Positions 40,467 through 48,933 of a DNA stretch of 64,000 nucleotides are shown in pieces. Each line of letters begins with the position of its first letter. Positions within the stretch are counted from its first letter, which is position 1. A program made the position numbers and the translations under genes. Source of the stretch: PHAA01 sp022706565 (GTDB lineage: Bacteria > Bacillota > Syntrophomonadia > Syntrophomonadales > Syntrophomonadaceae); assembly GCA_040769385.1 (NCBI GenBank), contig JAXGLD010000003.1:186001-250000 (forward strand), written 5' to 3'. The notes under the pieces were generated by a model, which saw only the letters and a list, made by a program, of their open reading frames with translations, was not told where the DNA came from and did no database searches.

Positions 40467-41705
40467 TTGGTATCACGCAGAGTTGTGATCACGGGTATGG
40501 GAACCATAAACCCGGTCTCCCATGATCTGGAAGGGTTCTGGAGCAAATTGCTGGCTGGACAAAGCGGGATCGGACTTATCGACCGTTTTGATACCAGTGA
40601 TTATCCAACCAAAATAGCTGCTCAGGTCAAGGACTTTAATGCCCAGGATTATATGCCCAGGACTGAAGCCAGGCGCATGGATCCTTTTATTCAGTATGCC
40701 TGTGCGGCAGCGCGGATTGCCCTGGAAGATGCCGGCCTCGATCTGAGTAAGACTGATGCGGATCGGGCTGGGGTATTAATCGGTACCGGTATCGGTGGCA
40801 TAGACATATTCGAGAAACAAAGCCTGGTGCTGCAGAAACGCGGGGTTGCGGGAATCAACCCGTTCTTTATTCCCATGCTGATACCCAACATGGCGTCGGG
40901 CCATGTCTCCATAATGTTTGGCGCCCGGGGACCTAGTGGATGCTCGGTCACTGCCTGCGCCACAGCTACTACGTCCATAGGCGATGCGTTTCGTATTATC
41001 CAGCATGGAGATGCGGAGGTAATGATTACCGGCGGAACCGAAGCTCCTATCACGCCGCTGAGTATTGCCGGATTTTGTGCCATGAAAGCCCTTTCCACCC
41101 GCAATGAGGATCCAGTGAAATCCTGCCGCCCCTTCGACCTGGACCGGGATGGCTTTGTTATGGGTGAGGGGTCGGGAATCTTGATCCTGGAAGAATTGGA
41201 GCATGCTCTCGACCGGGGAGCCAAGATATATGCAGAACTGATCGGATTTGGCAGCAGTTCCGATGCCTTCCACATTGTTCAACCCGATCCTGAGGGAGAT
41301 GGTGCAGCCCGGGCATTAAAGGCAGCATTGCTGGAAGCCGGCATCCAGGCCGGACAACTTGATTATATGAATGCTCACGGAACAGGCACCCACTTCAACG
41401 ATATGGTGGAAACCAAAGCGCTTAAGCGGGTATTGGGTGATGATCGGGACAATCTGGCGATAACTTCCACCAAGTCAGCCACCGGCCATATGCTGGGGGC
41501 GGCGGGTGCGGTCGAATTGATTGCGGCGGTGTTGACCATGCAAAATAATATTATTGCCCCCAACATAAACCTGGATACCCCGGATCCCGATTGCGATCTC
41601 GACTTTGTCCGATTGGAGCCGCGGGAAAAGCAGATTGTATATGCCGCTTCCCAATCATTGGGCTTTGGCGGACATAATGCGGTCCTGGTGATCAAGAAGT
41701 ACTGA
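40467..41705 (+). CDS. fabF: 3-oxoacyl-[ACP] synthase II
   Basis: The main elongating condensing enzyme. The 412 residues carry the Cys-His-His triad: Cys in SVTACATATTS (about 168), His in NAHGTGTHFND (about 305), His in KSATGHMLGAAG (about 342). The start codon is TTG 40467, preceded by GAGGTG. It begins at the conserved VVITGMGTINPV. Follows acpP as in most bacterial fab clusters. Confidence 0.96.
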   Translation: MVSRRVVITGMGTINPVSHDLEGFWSKLLAGQSGIGLIDRFDTSDYPTKIAAQVKDFNAQDYMPRTEARRMDPFIQYACAAARIALEDAGLDLSKTDADRAGVLIGTGIGGIDIFEKQSLVLQKRGVAGINPFFIPMLIPNMASGHVSIMFGARGPSGCSVTACATATTSIGDAFRIIQHGDAEVMITGGTEAPITPLSIAGFCAMKALSTRNEDPVKSCRPFDLDRDGFVMGEGSGILILEELEHALDRGAKIYAELIGFGSSSDAFHIVQPDPEGDGAARALKAALLEAGIQAGQLDYMNAHGTGTHFNDMVETKALKRVLGDDRDNLAITSTKSATGHMLGAAGAVELIAAVLTMQNNIIAPNINLDTPDPDCDLDFVRLEPREKQIVYAASQSLGFGGHNAVLVIKKY

Positions 41706-41721
41706 TAACAGGAGATTATAT

Positions 41722-42171
41722 ATGGATATTACTCAGATACTGGATGTGCTGCCACACCGCTACCCGTTTCTGTTGGTGGATAGGATCATCGACTTGGAGC
41801 CGGGCGTCAAAGCGGTGGGGATAAAGAATGTGACTATCAACGAACCCCATTTCTCCGGTCACTTCCCGGGACGGCCCATTATGCCTGGGGTATTGCTGAT
41901 TGAAGCCATGGCCCAGGTGGGGGCGTGTGCCCTCTTCAGCCAGGAGAGTAACCGGGGCCAATTGGGTTTCCTGGCCGGTGTGGATAAAATGCGGTTCAAG
42001 AAACAAGTAGTTCCCGGTGACACTCTGGTTATTACCAGCCAGGTGCTCAAACTGAAATCAGGCTTCGGTTGGTTCCAAGGAGAAATCAAGACCAACGATG
42101 AACTGGTTTGCCGGGGTGAGATCATGTTCGGAATAGAGAAACCGGCCAGAAAGGATGATGCCGGTGTTTAA
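41722..42171 (+). CDS. fabZ: 3-hydroxyacyl-[ACP] dehydratase
   Basis: A hot-dog-fold enzyme removing water from 3-hydroxyacyl-ACP. The 149-residue protein has LPHRYPFLLVDRI and the active-site HFPGRPIMPGVLLIEAMAQ with the catalytic His and Glu. The ATG follows AGGAG. Its end overlaps accD by 17 bases; accB and accC, which many fab clusters carry here, are absent. Confidence 0.95.
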   Translation: MDITQILDVLPHRYPFLLVDRIIDLEPGVKAVGIKNVTINEPHFSGHFPGRPIMPGVLLIEAMAQVGACALFSQESNRGQLGFLAGVDKMRFKKQVVPGDTLVITSQVLKLKSGFGWFQGEIKTNDELVCRGEIMFGIEKPARKDDAGV

Positions 42172-43030
42172 ACCCACCTTTAAGTCCAAAAAGGCCTACA
42201 TAGACTTATCTGGGATAAACAAATCACCGCTCACCCTTGACTCCCGGGAGGGTAATTTTCCTTGCCCAACGTGTTCTGCATGGATCTCAGAAACCGAAAT
42301 AATCAAAAACAACGATTTCTGCCCCCGGTGTTCCCACCATTTTGCGGTGACCGCCTGGGAGCGGATATATTCTCTTTGTGACGAAGGAACCTTTGAGGAA
42401 TGGGACCGCGGACTTACCTCATTCAATCCCCTGGATTTCCCGGATTATGATGTTAAACTTCAGAAAGCCCGGGAAGAGACCCATCTGCCCGAAGCCATTA
42501 TTACCGGCCAAGCTTTTATCGGAGGGATAGAGTGCGTGGTCGGGGTTATGGAGCCGCGTTTCATGATGGGCAGCATGGGGTCGGTGGTGGGAGAAAAGAT
42601 ATGCCGGGCCATAGAAGGTGCCATTGAGCGCTCTGTGCCCTTGGTGCTGTCTTGCTGTTCCGGGGGAGCCCGAATGCAGGAAGGCATGCTGTCATTGATG
42701 CAGATGGCCAAGACCAGCGCGGCAGTGGGACGACTTAACCAGGCCGGACTATTATATATTGCCATATTGACCCATCCCACCACCGGTGGGGTGACAGCCA
42801 GTTTTGCCTCCCTGGCCGATATCATCATTGGAGAACCGGGGGCCTTAATCGGTTTTACCGGTCCCCGGGTTATCGAACAGACTACCGGCCAGAAGCTGCC
42901 GGTCGGATTTCAACGATCGGAATACCTACTCCAGCATGGCATGCTGGATATAATCCAACCACGCCTGGAGATGCGCTCCTTGCTTATACGCCTGCTGACA
43001 GTTCATCAAGGAGGTAGGAATGGCCAGTAA
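42155..43030 (+). CDS. accD: Acetyl-CoA carboxylase carboxyltransferase, beta subunit
   Basis: With AccA it transfers the carboxyl group from biotin to acetyl-CoA to make malonyl-CoA. The 291 residues include the zinc ribbon with two CxxC pairs (CPTC and CPRC, about residues 29-51), then the carboxyltransferase core with CCSGGARMQEGMLSLMQMAK and the oxyanion-hole region GGVTASFASLAD. The start is ATG 42155 or the next codon, inside the end of fabZ. It overlaps accA by 11 bases. Confidence 0.95.
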   Translation: MMPVFKPTFKSKKAYIDLSGINKSPLTLDSREGNFPCPTCSAWISETEIIKNNDFCPRCSHHFAVTAWERIYSLCDEGTFEEWDRGLTSFNPLDFPDYDVKLQKAREETHLPEAIITGQAFIGGIECVVGVMEPRFMMGSMGSVVGEKICRAIEGAIERSVPLVLSCCSGGARMQEGMLSLMQMAKTSAAVGRLNQAGLLYIAILTHPTTGGVTASFASLADIIIGEPGALIGFTGPRVIEQTTGQKLPVGFQRSEYLLQHGMLDIIQPRLEMRSLLIRLLTVHQGGRNGQ

Positions 43031-43976
43031 TAAATTTGAATTTGAGTCGTCCTACCGGCTGTTGGAAAGCAAGCTGGAGGAATTGAAGCAACTCTCCGAA
43101 ACCTTGGACTGCGATTTCAGCAAAGAGATCGCCAATGTCGAGAAAAGGATTAGTGAGTTGCGAACGGAAAGGTATAAGCATTTGACTCCTTGGGAGCAGG
43201 TTATCCTTTCCCGCGATTTGGAACGGCCGATGACCCGGGATTATATCGACCTCCTGTGCACCGAATTCATAGAGTTGCATGGCGACCGCCTGTATGGGGA
43301 TGATCCGGCTATTGTCGGGGGGATTGCAGTGTTTGAGGATCGGGTTGTTACCGTAATCGGGCACCAAAAGGGACAGGATACTCCTGAAAATATTCGACAT
43401 AACTTCGGTATGCCGCGCCCTGAGGGGTATCGCAAGGCGTATCGGCTGTTGAAAGAAGCAGAGAAATTCAAGCGACCAGTGATCACGTTCATTAACACCC
43501 CCGGAGCTGATCCCGGCATTGGTGCCGAAGAACGAGGGCAGGCCTGGGCCATCTCCCAATTGCTCCTATGCTTAAGCAACCTGCGGGTACCGGTGGTGTC
43601 GGTGATTACCGGGGAAGGAGGCAGCGGCGGGGCTCTGGCTCTGACTGTAGCCGACCGGATTATAATGCTGTCCAATGCCGTTTTTTCAGTGGCCTCACCA
43701 GAAACCTGTGCTTCTATCCTGTTACGGGATGTGAAACGGGCAGACGTGATGGCGGAAGCATTGAAACTGAATGCTCCGGCCTTAAAAGAGTTGGGCATAA
43801 TAGACGCCATAGTCGAGGAACCGGCCAATGTAAACTTGCTTGAGGCGCCAGATTTCGTTTCAGGATTAAGGTCCTGTATCAAGCAAAGCCTTGACGAGAT
43901 TTGCGCTCTTCCCTTAGACGATTTGCTCCAGCAACGCTATCAGAGACTGAGGATAATTGGCAGGTTTAATCAGTAA
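43020..43976 (+). CDS. accA: Acetyl-CoA carboxylase carboxyltransferase, alpha subunit
   Basis: Partner of AccD in malonyl-CoA formation. The 318-residue protein has an N-terminal helical region followed by the crotonase-fold core: GHQKGQDTPENIRHNFGM, TPGADPGIGAEERGQAWAIS, GEGGSGGALAL and SVASPETCASILLRD. The last two form the oxyanion holes. The ATG has AAGGAGG upstream, inside accD. Last gene of the fab operon; a terminator follows after about 80 bases. Confidence 0.95.
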   Translation: MASNKFEFESSYRLLESKLEELKQLSETLDCDFSKEIANVEKRISELRTERYKHLTPWEQVILSRDLERPMTRDYIDLLCTEFIELHGDRLYGDDPAIVGGIAVFEDRVVTVIGHQKGQDTPENIRHNFGMPRPEGYRKAYRLLKEAEKFKRPVITFINTPGADPGIGAEERGQAWAISQLLLCLSNLRVPVVSVITGEGGSGGALALTVADRIIMLSNAVFSVASPETCASILLRDVKRADVMAEALKLNAPALKELGIIDAIVEEPANVNLLEAPDFVSGLRSCIKQSLDEICALPLDDLLQQRYQRLRIIGRFNQ

Positions 43977-44056
43977 GATCTTTGAGTGCGAAGAAAAATC
44001 AGCAGCAAGCCTGAAACCTCCAGCTTCAATGCGATTGGATACCCAAATGGAATATG

Positions 44057-44090
44057 AGGGAGCGTACCGAGTGCGGTGGGCTCCCTTTTT
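44057..44090 (+). terminator. Rho-independent terminator of the fab/acc operon
   Basis: AGGGAGC (44057-44063) pairs with GCTCCCT (44080-44086). An inner ACCG/CGGT pair (44066-44069 with 44074-44077) extends the hairpin. Five T follow. Confidence 0.88.
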
Positions 44091-44108
44091 GGTGACAGGC
44101 GGTTTAAT

Positions 44109-44138
44109 TAGACTTATAAATCCTGGTTATGCTAAAAT
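44109..44138 (+). promoter_or_regulatory. Promoter of the sufC-sufB-lysR operon
   Basis: Extended -10 TGCTAAAAT (44130-44138) with a weak -35 TAGACT (44109-44114) at 18 bases. Confidence 0.5.
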
Positions 44139-44170
44139 GGTACACGAAATAAGGAGAGGGTGGCGATTAA

Positions 44171-44920
44171 GTGCTTAAACTTGAAAACATACAGATGCAG
44201 GTTGACAATGACAGCGGCGAGAAAACCGAGATCTTAAAGGGGATCGATTGCCAGTTCGAAAAGGGCAAGGTCTATGCGGTCACCGGCCCCAATGGCGGGG
44301 GGAAAACATCCATAGCCAAAGTGATAATGGGTATATACAGGCAAAGCCAGGGGCACATTTATCTGGATGGGGAGGAAATCAGCGACCTGAGTATAAGTGA
44401 AAGGGCCAAGAAGGGAATAGGCTATGCCTTCCAACAACCGCCCCGCTTCAAAGGACTATCAATTCAGAATGTGCTGACCATTGCTGCCCCGCAAGCTGAC
44501 CTGGTGAGAGTCAGATCCAGTCTTCGGGATGTAGGACTATGCCCTGAGGATTACCTGGACCGCGACCTGGGCGCCGGTCTCAGCGGAGGAGAGATCAAAA
44601 GGATCGAGATGGCTCAGTTGCTGCTCCGCAACCCGGTCATTAGCATATTCGATGAGCCGGAGGCCGGCGTGGATCTGTGGACCATTCAGAAATTATTGAG
44701 ACTTATACTGTCGACTTATAAAAACAATCCCCGGAAAACGGCCATCATTATCACCCATAATGAGAAGATCATCCCGGTATGTGATGAGATTATAGTAGTA
44801 GAGGGTGGAATGATTCAGGCCCAGGGTACCCCGGAGCAGGTTTGGAATCTGATCAAGGATGACATCGAATGTAAGGTACGCAATCAGTGCCAGGGGGAAA
44901 TAAACTATGCAATTAACTAA
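44171..44920 (+). CDS. sufC: SufC-type ABC ATPase for Fe-S cluster assembly
   Basis: A cytosolic ABC ATPase that drives the SufB scaffold. The 249 residues have Walker A GPNGGGKTSIAK, a Q-loop in YAFQQPPRFKGL, the signature LSGGEIKRIEMAQ and Walker B ISIFDEPEAGVDLW; the EAGVD ending matches SufC. The GTG at 44171 follows AAGGAGAGGG. It overlaps sufB by 14 bases. No sufS, sufU, sufD or sufE is nearby, so this is the minimal SufBC layout seen in anaerobes and archaea. Confidence 0.92.
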   Translation: MLKLENIQMQVDNDSGEKTEILKGIDCQFEKGKVYAVTGPNGGGKTSIAKVIMGIYRQSQGHIYLDGEEISDLSISERAKKGIGYAFQQPPRFKGLSIQNVLTIAAPQADLVRVRSSLRDVGLCPEDYLDRDLGAGLSGGEIKRIEMAQLLLRNPVISIFDEPEAGVDLWTIQKLLRLILSTYKNNPRKTAIIITHNEKIIPVCDEIIVVEGGMIQAQGTPEQVWNLIKDDIECKVRNQCQGEINYAIN

Positions 44921-45830
44921 GCTCGATATGGATATGCTGGCCGCGGTAGCCGATCTCAAGGAAGTGCCCCAGGGTGCGGTTAACATCCGGTTAAATGGAG
45001 CTGCGGTCATCAGACATTCTTCTCCCAATATATCAGTGGGGCCCAATCACGATGGCAGCGGTTTGCTGGTGGAGATAAAACCCGGGACACACAATGAAAC
45101 CGTTCATGTTCCGGTGGTTCTGACCCAACCAGGATTGCAGGATAAGGTCTACAATACCTTTATCGTCGGAGAAAATGCCGACGCCACCATTATAGCTGGA
45201 TGTGGAATACATAACGACAGCCATGCCGAGTCTCGCCACGATGGTATCCATGAGGTCATCGTGAGAGCCGGGGCCCGTCTCAAGTACATCGAGAAGCATT
45301 ACGGGGAGGGAAGTGAGACCGGCAAACGGGTTTTAAATCCCTCGACACTGGTTACCGTCGAAGAAGGGGCCAGTGCGGAGATGGAGATGGTGCAGATCAA
45401 AGGCGTGAATGATACGGTGCGTTCAACCGTGGCTCATATTCATGCCCGCGGCAACCTTAAGATCATTGAAAGGCTGCTTACTCAAGGGGAGCAGAAGGCC
45501 GAATCGGACATTACCATTTATATGGAGGGACCGGGTGCATCCGCTCAGGTGTTGTCAAGGGCGGTAGCCCAGGGAGATTCCTATCAACTCTTCAAAGCTG
45601 CTTTGGTAGGCCAAGACGCCTGCATCGGCCATGTCGAATGTGATGCCATACTCATGGACAGGGCCCGCATCAGGTCGGTGCCGGAAATTCAAGCCGAGGA
45701 TGCTGAGGCGGTTCTGACCCATGAGGCAGCGATAGGAAAGATAGCTGGTGAACAGCTGGTTAAGCTGATGTCCTTGGGTTTAAGCGAGTCGGAAGCAGTC
45801 GATACCATATTGGAGGGTTTTCTAAGATGA
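44907..45830 (+). CDS. sufB: SufB/SufD-like Fe-S scaffold protein (short, SufBC minimal system)
   Basis: A 307-residue beta-helix scaffold protein of the SufB/SufD family, much shorter than the usual 465-residue SufB. It retains the right-handed beta-helix core (TIIAGCGIHND, VRAGARLKYIEKHYGEGSETGKR split over residues 117-140) and the C-terminal helical part DAEAVLTHEAAIGKI with a LMSLGLSESEAVDTI end that binds SufC. The ATG overlaps sufC. Together with SufC this looks like the compact SMS-type system. Its end overlaps the LysR gene (ATGA). Confidence 0.9.
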   Translation: MQLTKLDMDMLAAVADLKEVPQGAVNIRLNGAAVIRHSSPNISVGPNHDGSGLLVEIKPGTHNETVHVPVVLTQPGLQDKVYNTFIVGENADATIIAGCGIHNDSHAESRHDGIHEVIVRAGARLKYIEKHYGEGSETGKRVLNPSTLVTVEEGASAEMEMVQIKGVNDTVRSTVAHIHARGNLKIIERLLTQGEQKAESDITIYMEGPGASAQVLSRAVAQGDSYQLFKAALVGQDACIGHVECDAILMDRARIRSVPEIQAEDAEAVLTHEAAIGKIAGEQLVKLMSLGLSESEAVDTILEGFLR

Positions 45831-46747
45831 ACTTGAATTTGTTCAAGACCTACGTTCGGGTGGTGGAATCTCAAAATCTGTCCAAGACGGCTGAAGATTT
45901 CGGCATATCCCAACCAGCCGTCACCAAACAGATACAGAGTCTGGAGGACATATTCGGGGTACTGTTGCTGGAGAGGTCGGGACGTAAATTGAAGCCGACC
46001 GAGGCTGGGGAGATTTTGTACAGCTACGCCAAAGAAGTAATAAAAGCAGTCGAGAAGACCGAAAGAGCAATGGAAGAGCTGTCGGACAGCCGCCGGGGAA
46101 GTCTCTATCTGGGAGCCAGTACCATACCGGGTCAGTACATATTGCCCTATCTGATCAAATTGTATAAAGACAAGTTCACTACTATCAGCATAAGTATGGA
46201 CATTGCTGACACTGAAAAAATATTCAATCGAATCGGGGAGCGGGAGCTGGACATCGGCATCGTCGGTGGTTGGGTCAACAATCGTAAGGTGGATGGGTTT
46301 CCCTGGTTGGAGGATGAATTGGTAGTAGTGGTGCCGGCGCACCATAAATTGGCCGTCTACCAGGAGATCAAATTAAAAAACCTGCTCAATGAGAGATGGA
46401 TATTTCGTGAAAAAGGGTCCGGTACCCGCAAGGCGCTGGAAAGCCTAATGGCGGTCAATGATATCCGTAGGGAAGACCTTAATGTGTATATGGAGGCCGG
46501 CAGCACTGAAGCAGTTCTAGCCATGGTGGAGTCAGGCGTTGGCATCTCGGTGGTTTCCCGCTGGGCTATCAAACGCATCGAGATGCGCAATATGAAAGCC
46601 ATAACCTTGGATGAGGTGGATGCCAAACGACTATTCTACGTAATCTATCCTCGTCAGAAGGTGCGCCGCAAGTCGGTCAACAACTTCCTGGATTATCTTA
46701 AAACCCTGAAGGATTCTACCGAAGCCATGATATCAGCCAAGCAATAA
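45827..46747 (+). CDS. LysR-family transcriptional regulator
   Basis: A 306-residue LysR-type regulator. The winged helix-turn-helix (about residues 1-60) reads LFKTYVRVVESQNLSKTAED, then QPAVTKQIQSLEDIFG. The effector domain (about 90-295) includes LYLGASTIPGQYILPYL, like the CysL/CysB-type group that senses sulfur or redox compounds. It overlaps sufB by four bases, so it is co-translated with the Fe-S genes and may control them. The effector is unknown. Confidence 0.9.
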   Translation: MNLNLFKTYVRVVESQNLSKTAEDFGISQPAVTKQIQSLEDIFGVLLLERSGRKLKPTEAGEILYSYAKEVIKAVEKTERAMEELSDSRRGSLYLGASTIPGQYILPYLIKLYKDKFTTISISMDIADTEKIFNRIGERELDIGIVGGWVNNRKVDGFPWLEDELVVVVPAHHKLAVYQEIKLKNLLNERWIFREKGSGTRKALESLMAVNDIRREDLNVYMEAGSTEAVLAMVESGVGISVVSRWAIKRIEMRNMKAITLDEVDAKRLFYVIYPRQKVRRKSVNNFLDYLKTLKDSTEAMISAKQ

Positions 46748-46860
46748 TCCGGGGGGAATCAGCTGCCGATAGCGAAAAATATTTAACAATCAGTATATTT
46801 TTGAACCCTATCTATATATAATGGTTCTGTTGCGCTGAAAAAAGAACTGGAGGTGTTCCC

Positions 46861-47319
46861 GTGTTGCCTTTGCCTAAAAAGTATTTTGTTACTGCAGCGT
46901 CGTCAGAAGGAGAGACATCGCTTACTGCTTTCGATGGAGCTTTACTGAGAGCTGGGGTTGGCAATACCAACCTGCTCAAAGTCAGCAGTATACTACCCCC
47001 GGATTGTGAATTCGACCCCGATTTGACCATACCTTCCGGATCCTTGCTGCCCATAGCCTATGGTTATATAACCAGTTCCGAACCGGGCGACATTATATCC
47101 GCAGCGGTAGCAGTAGGGATCAAACGTAATTCCTTTGGCGTCATCATGGAGTTTTCCGGTAAATGCAGCAAGAAAGAAGCTGAACAACGGGTGACCCGGA
47201 TGGTAGAAGAAGCTTTTGAAATGCGCGGACTGGAGTTACAGGAAGTAAAAGTCGCCTCTACTGAACATGTAGTAGAGCACATAGGTTGTGCATTCGCCGC
47301 TGTGCCGCTATGGTATTAG
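46861..47319 (+). CDS. pdaD: Pyruvoyl-dependent arginine decarboxylase
   Basis: Decarboxylates arginine to agmatine with a self-made pyruvoyl group. The 152-residue proenzyme cleaves itself between Ser42 and Ser43 in LLKVSSILPP; Ser43 becomes the pyruvoyl cofactor. Other family features are YFVTAASSEGETSLTAFD, SLLPIAYGYITSSEPGD, and VEHIGCAFAAVPLWY. The GTG at 46861 follows CTGGAGGTG. It stands directly before speE, which points to polyamine synthesis from arginine. Confidence 0.95.
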   Translation: MLPLPKKYFVTAASSEGETSLTAFDGALLRAGVGNTNLLKVSSILPPDCEFDPDLTIPSGSLLPIAYGYITSSEPGDIISAAVAVGIKRNSFGVIMEFSGKCSKKEAEQRVTRMVEEAFEMRGLELQEVKVASTEHVVEHIGCAFAAVPLWY

Positions 47320-47405
47320 TCCGGATCTCCAACCGGAGCCGCCGTCGCAACTGATTGCTCGACCGGCAGTCTGTCGGCACGAAACAATTTATAGGAGGAA
47401 AGCGG

Positions 47406-48242
47406 ATGGATCTTTGGATTACCGAGTACCAAACTCCTGCTTTAGGATTTAGCTGCAAGATAAACAGCACGTTGAAGGTCGAACAAACCCCTTATCAGCA
47501 TCTCGCTGTGGTAGATACCCAGCAGTTTGGGCGTATGCTGCTGCTGGACGGAATGGTCATGACTACTGATGTCGACGAATACGTTTATCACGAAATGATA
47601 ATAAACGTGGCCCTGAATTCCCACCCCAACCCGGAAAATGTGCTGATAATCGGGGGTGGGGACGGAGGCGCCCTACGAGAGGCTGTCCGCCATCCGTTGG
47701 TGAAAAAGGCTACCCTGGTGGAGATCGATGCCCAGGTAATCGAAGCTTCTCGGGAGTTCTTCCCGCAGATGTCCTGTGCTTTCGAAAACCCCAAAGCCCA
47801 GGTTATTGTTGAAGACGGAGTCAAATATGTCAAGGACCATGTCGATGAGTTCGACATCATTGTAGTCGACTCCACCGAACCGGTGGGGCCTGCCATTGCT
47901 TTATTCAGTTCCGAATTTTACAAGGCATGTGCAGGGGCTCTGCAGGAGGATGGGATGTTGGTAGTCCAGAGCGAGTCGCCCTTTTTCAATCGCAATGTCA
48001 TAGAAATGGCCTATACTGGCATCAGCGAACATTTCCCGCTGGCCAAATTATATCTGGCCAGCATCCCCACTTATCCCAGTGGTTTGTGGAGCTTTACCAT
48101 CGGGTCGAAGCGGTATGACCCCGAATGCCCGTTATGCGCTGACTACGCATTGAAGTATTACAATCCTGAGGTGCACCGGGCTGCTTTCGTGCTGCCAGAG
48201 ATGACGCGAGAGATTTTGGCTGGAATAGGTAGTGGCAGGTAA
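47406..48242 (+). CDS. speE: Polyamine aminopropyltransferase (spermidine synthase)
   Basis: Transfers an aminopropyl group from decarboxylated SAM to a diamine. The 278 residues include the N-terminal beta domain (WITEYQTPALGFSCKI, YQHLAVVDTQQFGRMLLLDG) and the catalytic domain with IIGGGDGGALREAVRHP, VEIDAQVIEASREFFP, and the catalytic VVDSTEPVGPA. The ATG at 47406 follows ATAGGAGGAAAG. With an arginine decarboxylase just upstream and no agmatinase in the window, the acceptor may be agmatine or putrescine. Confidence 0.94.
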   Translation: MDLWITEYQTPALGFSCKINSTLKVEQTPYQHLAVVDTQQFGRMLLLDGMVMTTDVDEYVYHEMIINVALNSHPNPENVLIIGGGDGGALREAVRHPLVKKATLVEIDAQVIEASREFFPQMSCAFENPKAQVIVEDGVKYVKDHVDEFDIIVVDSTEPVGPAIALFSSEFYKACAGALQEDGMLVVQSESPFFNRNVIEMAYTGISEHFPLAKLYLASIPTYPSGLWSFTIGSKRYDPECPLCADYALKYYNPEVHRAAFVLPEMTREILAGIGSGR

Positions 48243-48271
48243 GACTGGTCCGCCTGGCCTATACGTCTGAC

Positions 48272-48326
48272 ATAAAAAGAGGCTGCTCCTCAGTCCGATT
48301 CGGATTGTGGGGCAGCCTCTTGTTTT
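48272..48326. terminator. Bidirectional terminator between speE and rubrerythrin
   Basis: AAGAGGCTGC (48277-48286) pairs with GCAGCCTCTT (48312-48321) and can extend through the loop. A T-run follows on both strands (TGTTTT on +, TTTTTATG on -), fitting the convergent genes. Confidence 0.88.
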
Positions 48327-48340
48327 CTTAAGAGTAATCC

Positions 48341-48880
48341 CTAGTAGTTCTCCGCCAGCACTTCGTAGTAAGCACGGGGATGGGCGCAAGCCGGACATAC
48401 CTCCGGGGGCTCCACTCCCTCATGGACGTATCCGCAGTTGCGGCATTTCCATTTCACCGGACTGGGGCGGCGGAAGACGGTGTCGCGTTTAATATTGTCC
48501 AACAGCTTCCGGTATCTCTTTTCGTGTTCTTCTTCTACCTCGGCGATCTCTTTGAAAATATCGGCGATTTCTACGAATCCTTCCTCCCGGGCTACCTTTT
48601 CCATCTCCGCATAGATAACCGTGTGCTCTTCGTTTTCACCCAGGGCTGCAGTCAGCAGGTTTTCTTCGGTGGGGTGAACATAGCCGCCCATCAGCAGTTT
48701 ATAGAACCTTTTGGCGTGTTCCTTCTCATTTAATGCCGTTTCTTCAAAAATACCCGCCATTTGCTCGTAGCCATCCTTCTTGGCCTGACTGGCAAAGAAG
48801 TCATACTTGTTGCGGGCTTGTGATTCTCCGGCAAAGGCTTTCCACAGATTTTCTTCGGTACGGGAACCCTTTAAATCCAT
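48341..48880 (-). CDS. rbr: Rubrerythrin
   Basis: A diiron peroxidase that protects anaerobes from hydrogen peroxide. The 179 residues have a ferritin-like four-helix domain with the iron ligands in AFAGESQARNKYDFF, EETALNEKEHAKRF, ENEEHTVIYAEME and EIAEVEEEHEKRY. The C-terminal rubredoxin-like domain has two CxxC pairs (CRNC and CPAC). The start is ATG 48880, with GAGGAGGAG upstream on the minus strand. Second gene of a two-gene minus-strand operon. Confidence 0.95.
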   Translation of the reverse strand: MDLKGSRTEENLWKAFAGESQARNKYDFFASQAKKDGYEQMAGIFEETALNEKEHAKRFYKLLMGGYVHPTEENLLTAALGENEEHTVIYAEMEKVAREEGFVEIADIFKEIAEVEEEHEKRYRKLLDNIKRDTVFRRPSPVKWKCRNCGYVHEGVEPPEVCPACAHPRAYYEVLAENY

Positions 48881-48933
48881 TCCGATCTCCTCCTCTTCCA
48901 CCATTGTTTGTAATCATACGGTATAACAGTATT

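Noticed and set aside
43957..44178. 73-codon frame between accA and sufC
   Set aside because: It runs through a strong terminator and the sufC promoter, which explain the sequence better.
46801..46822. TTGAAC and TATAAT ahead of the arginine decarboxylase gene
   Set aside because: Only 10 bases separate them, which cannot form one promoter; the -10 alone may still be real.
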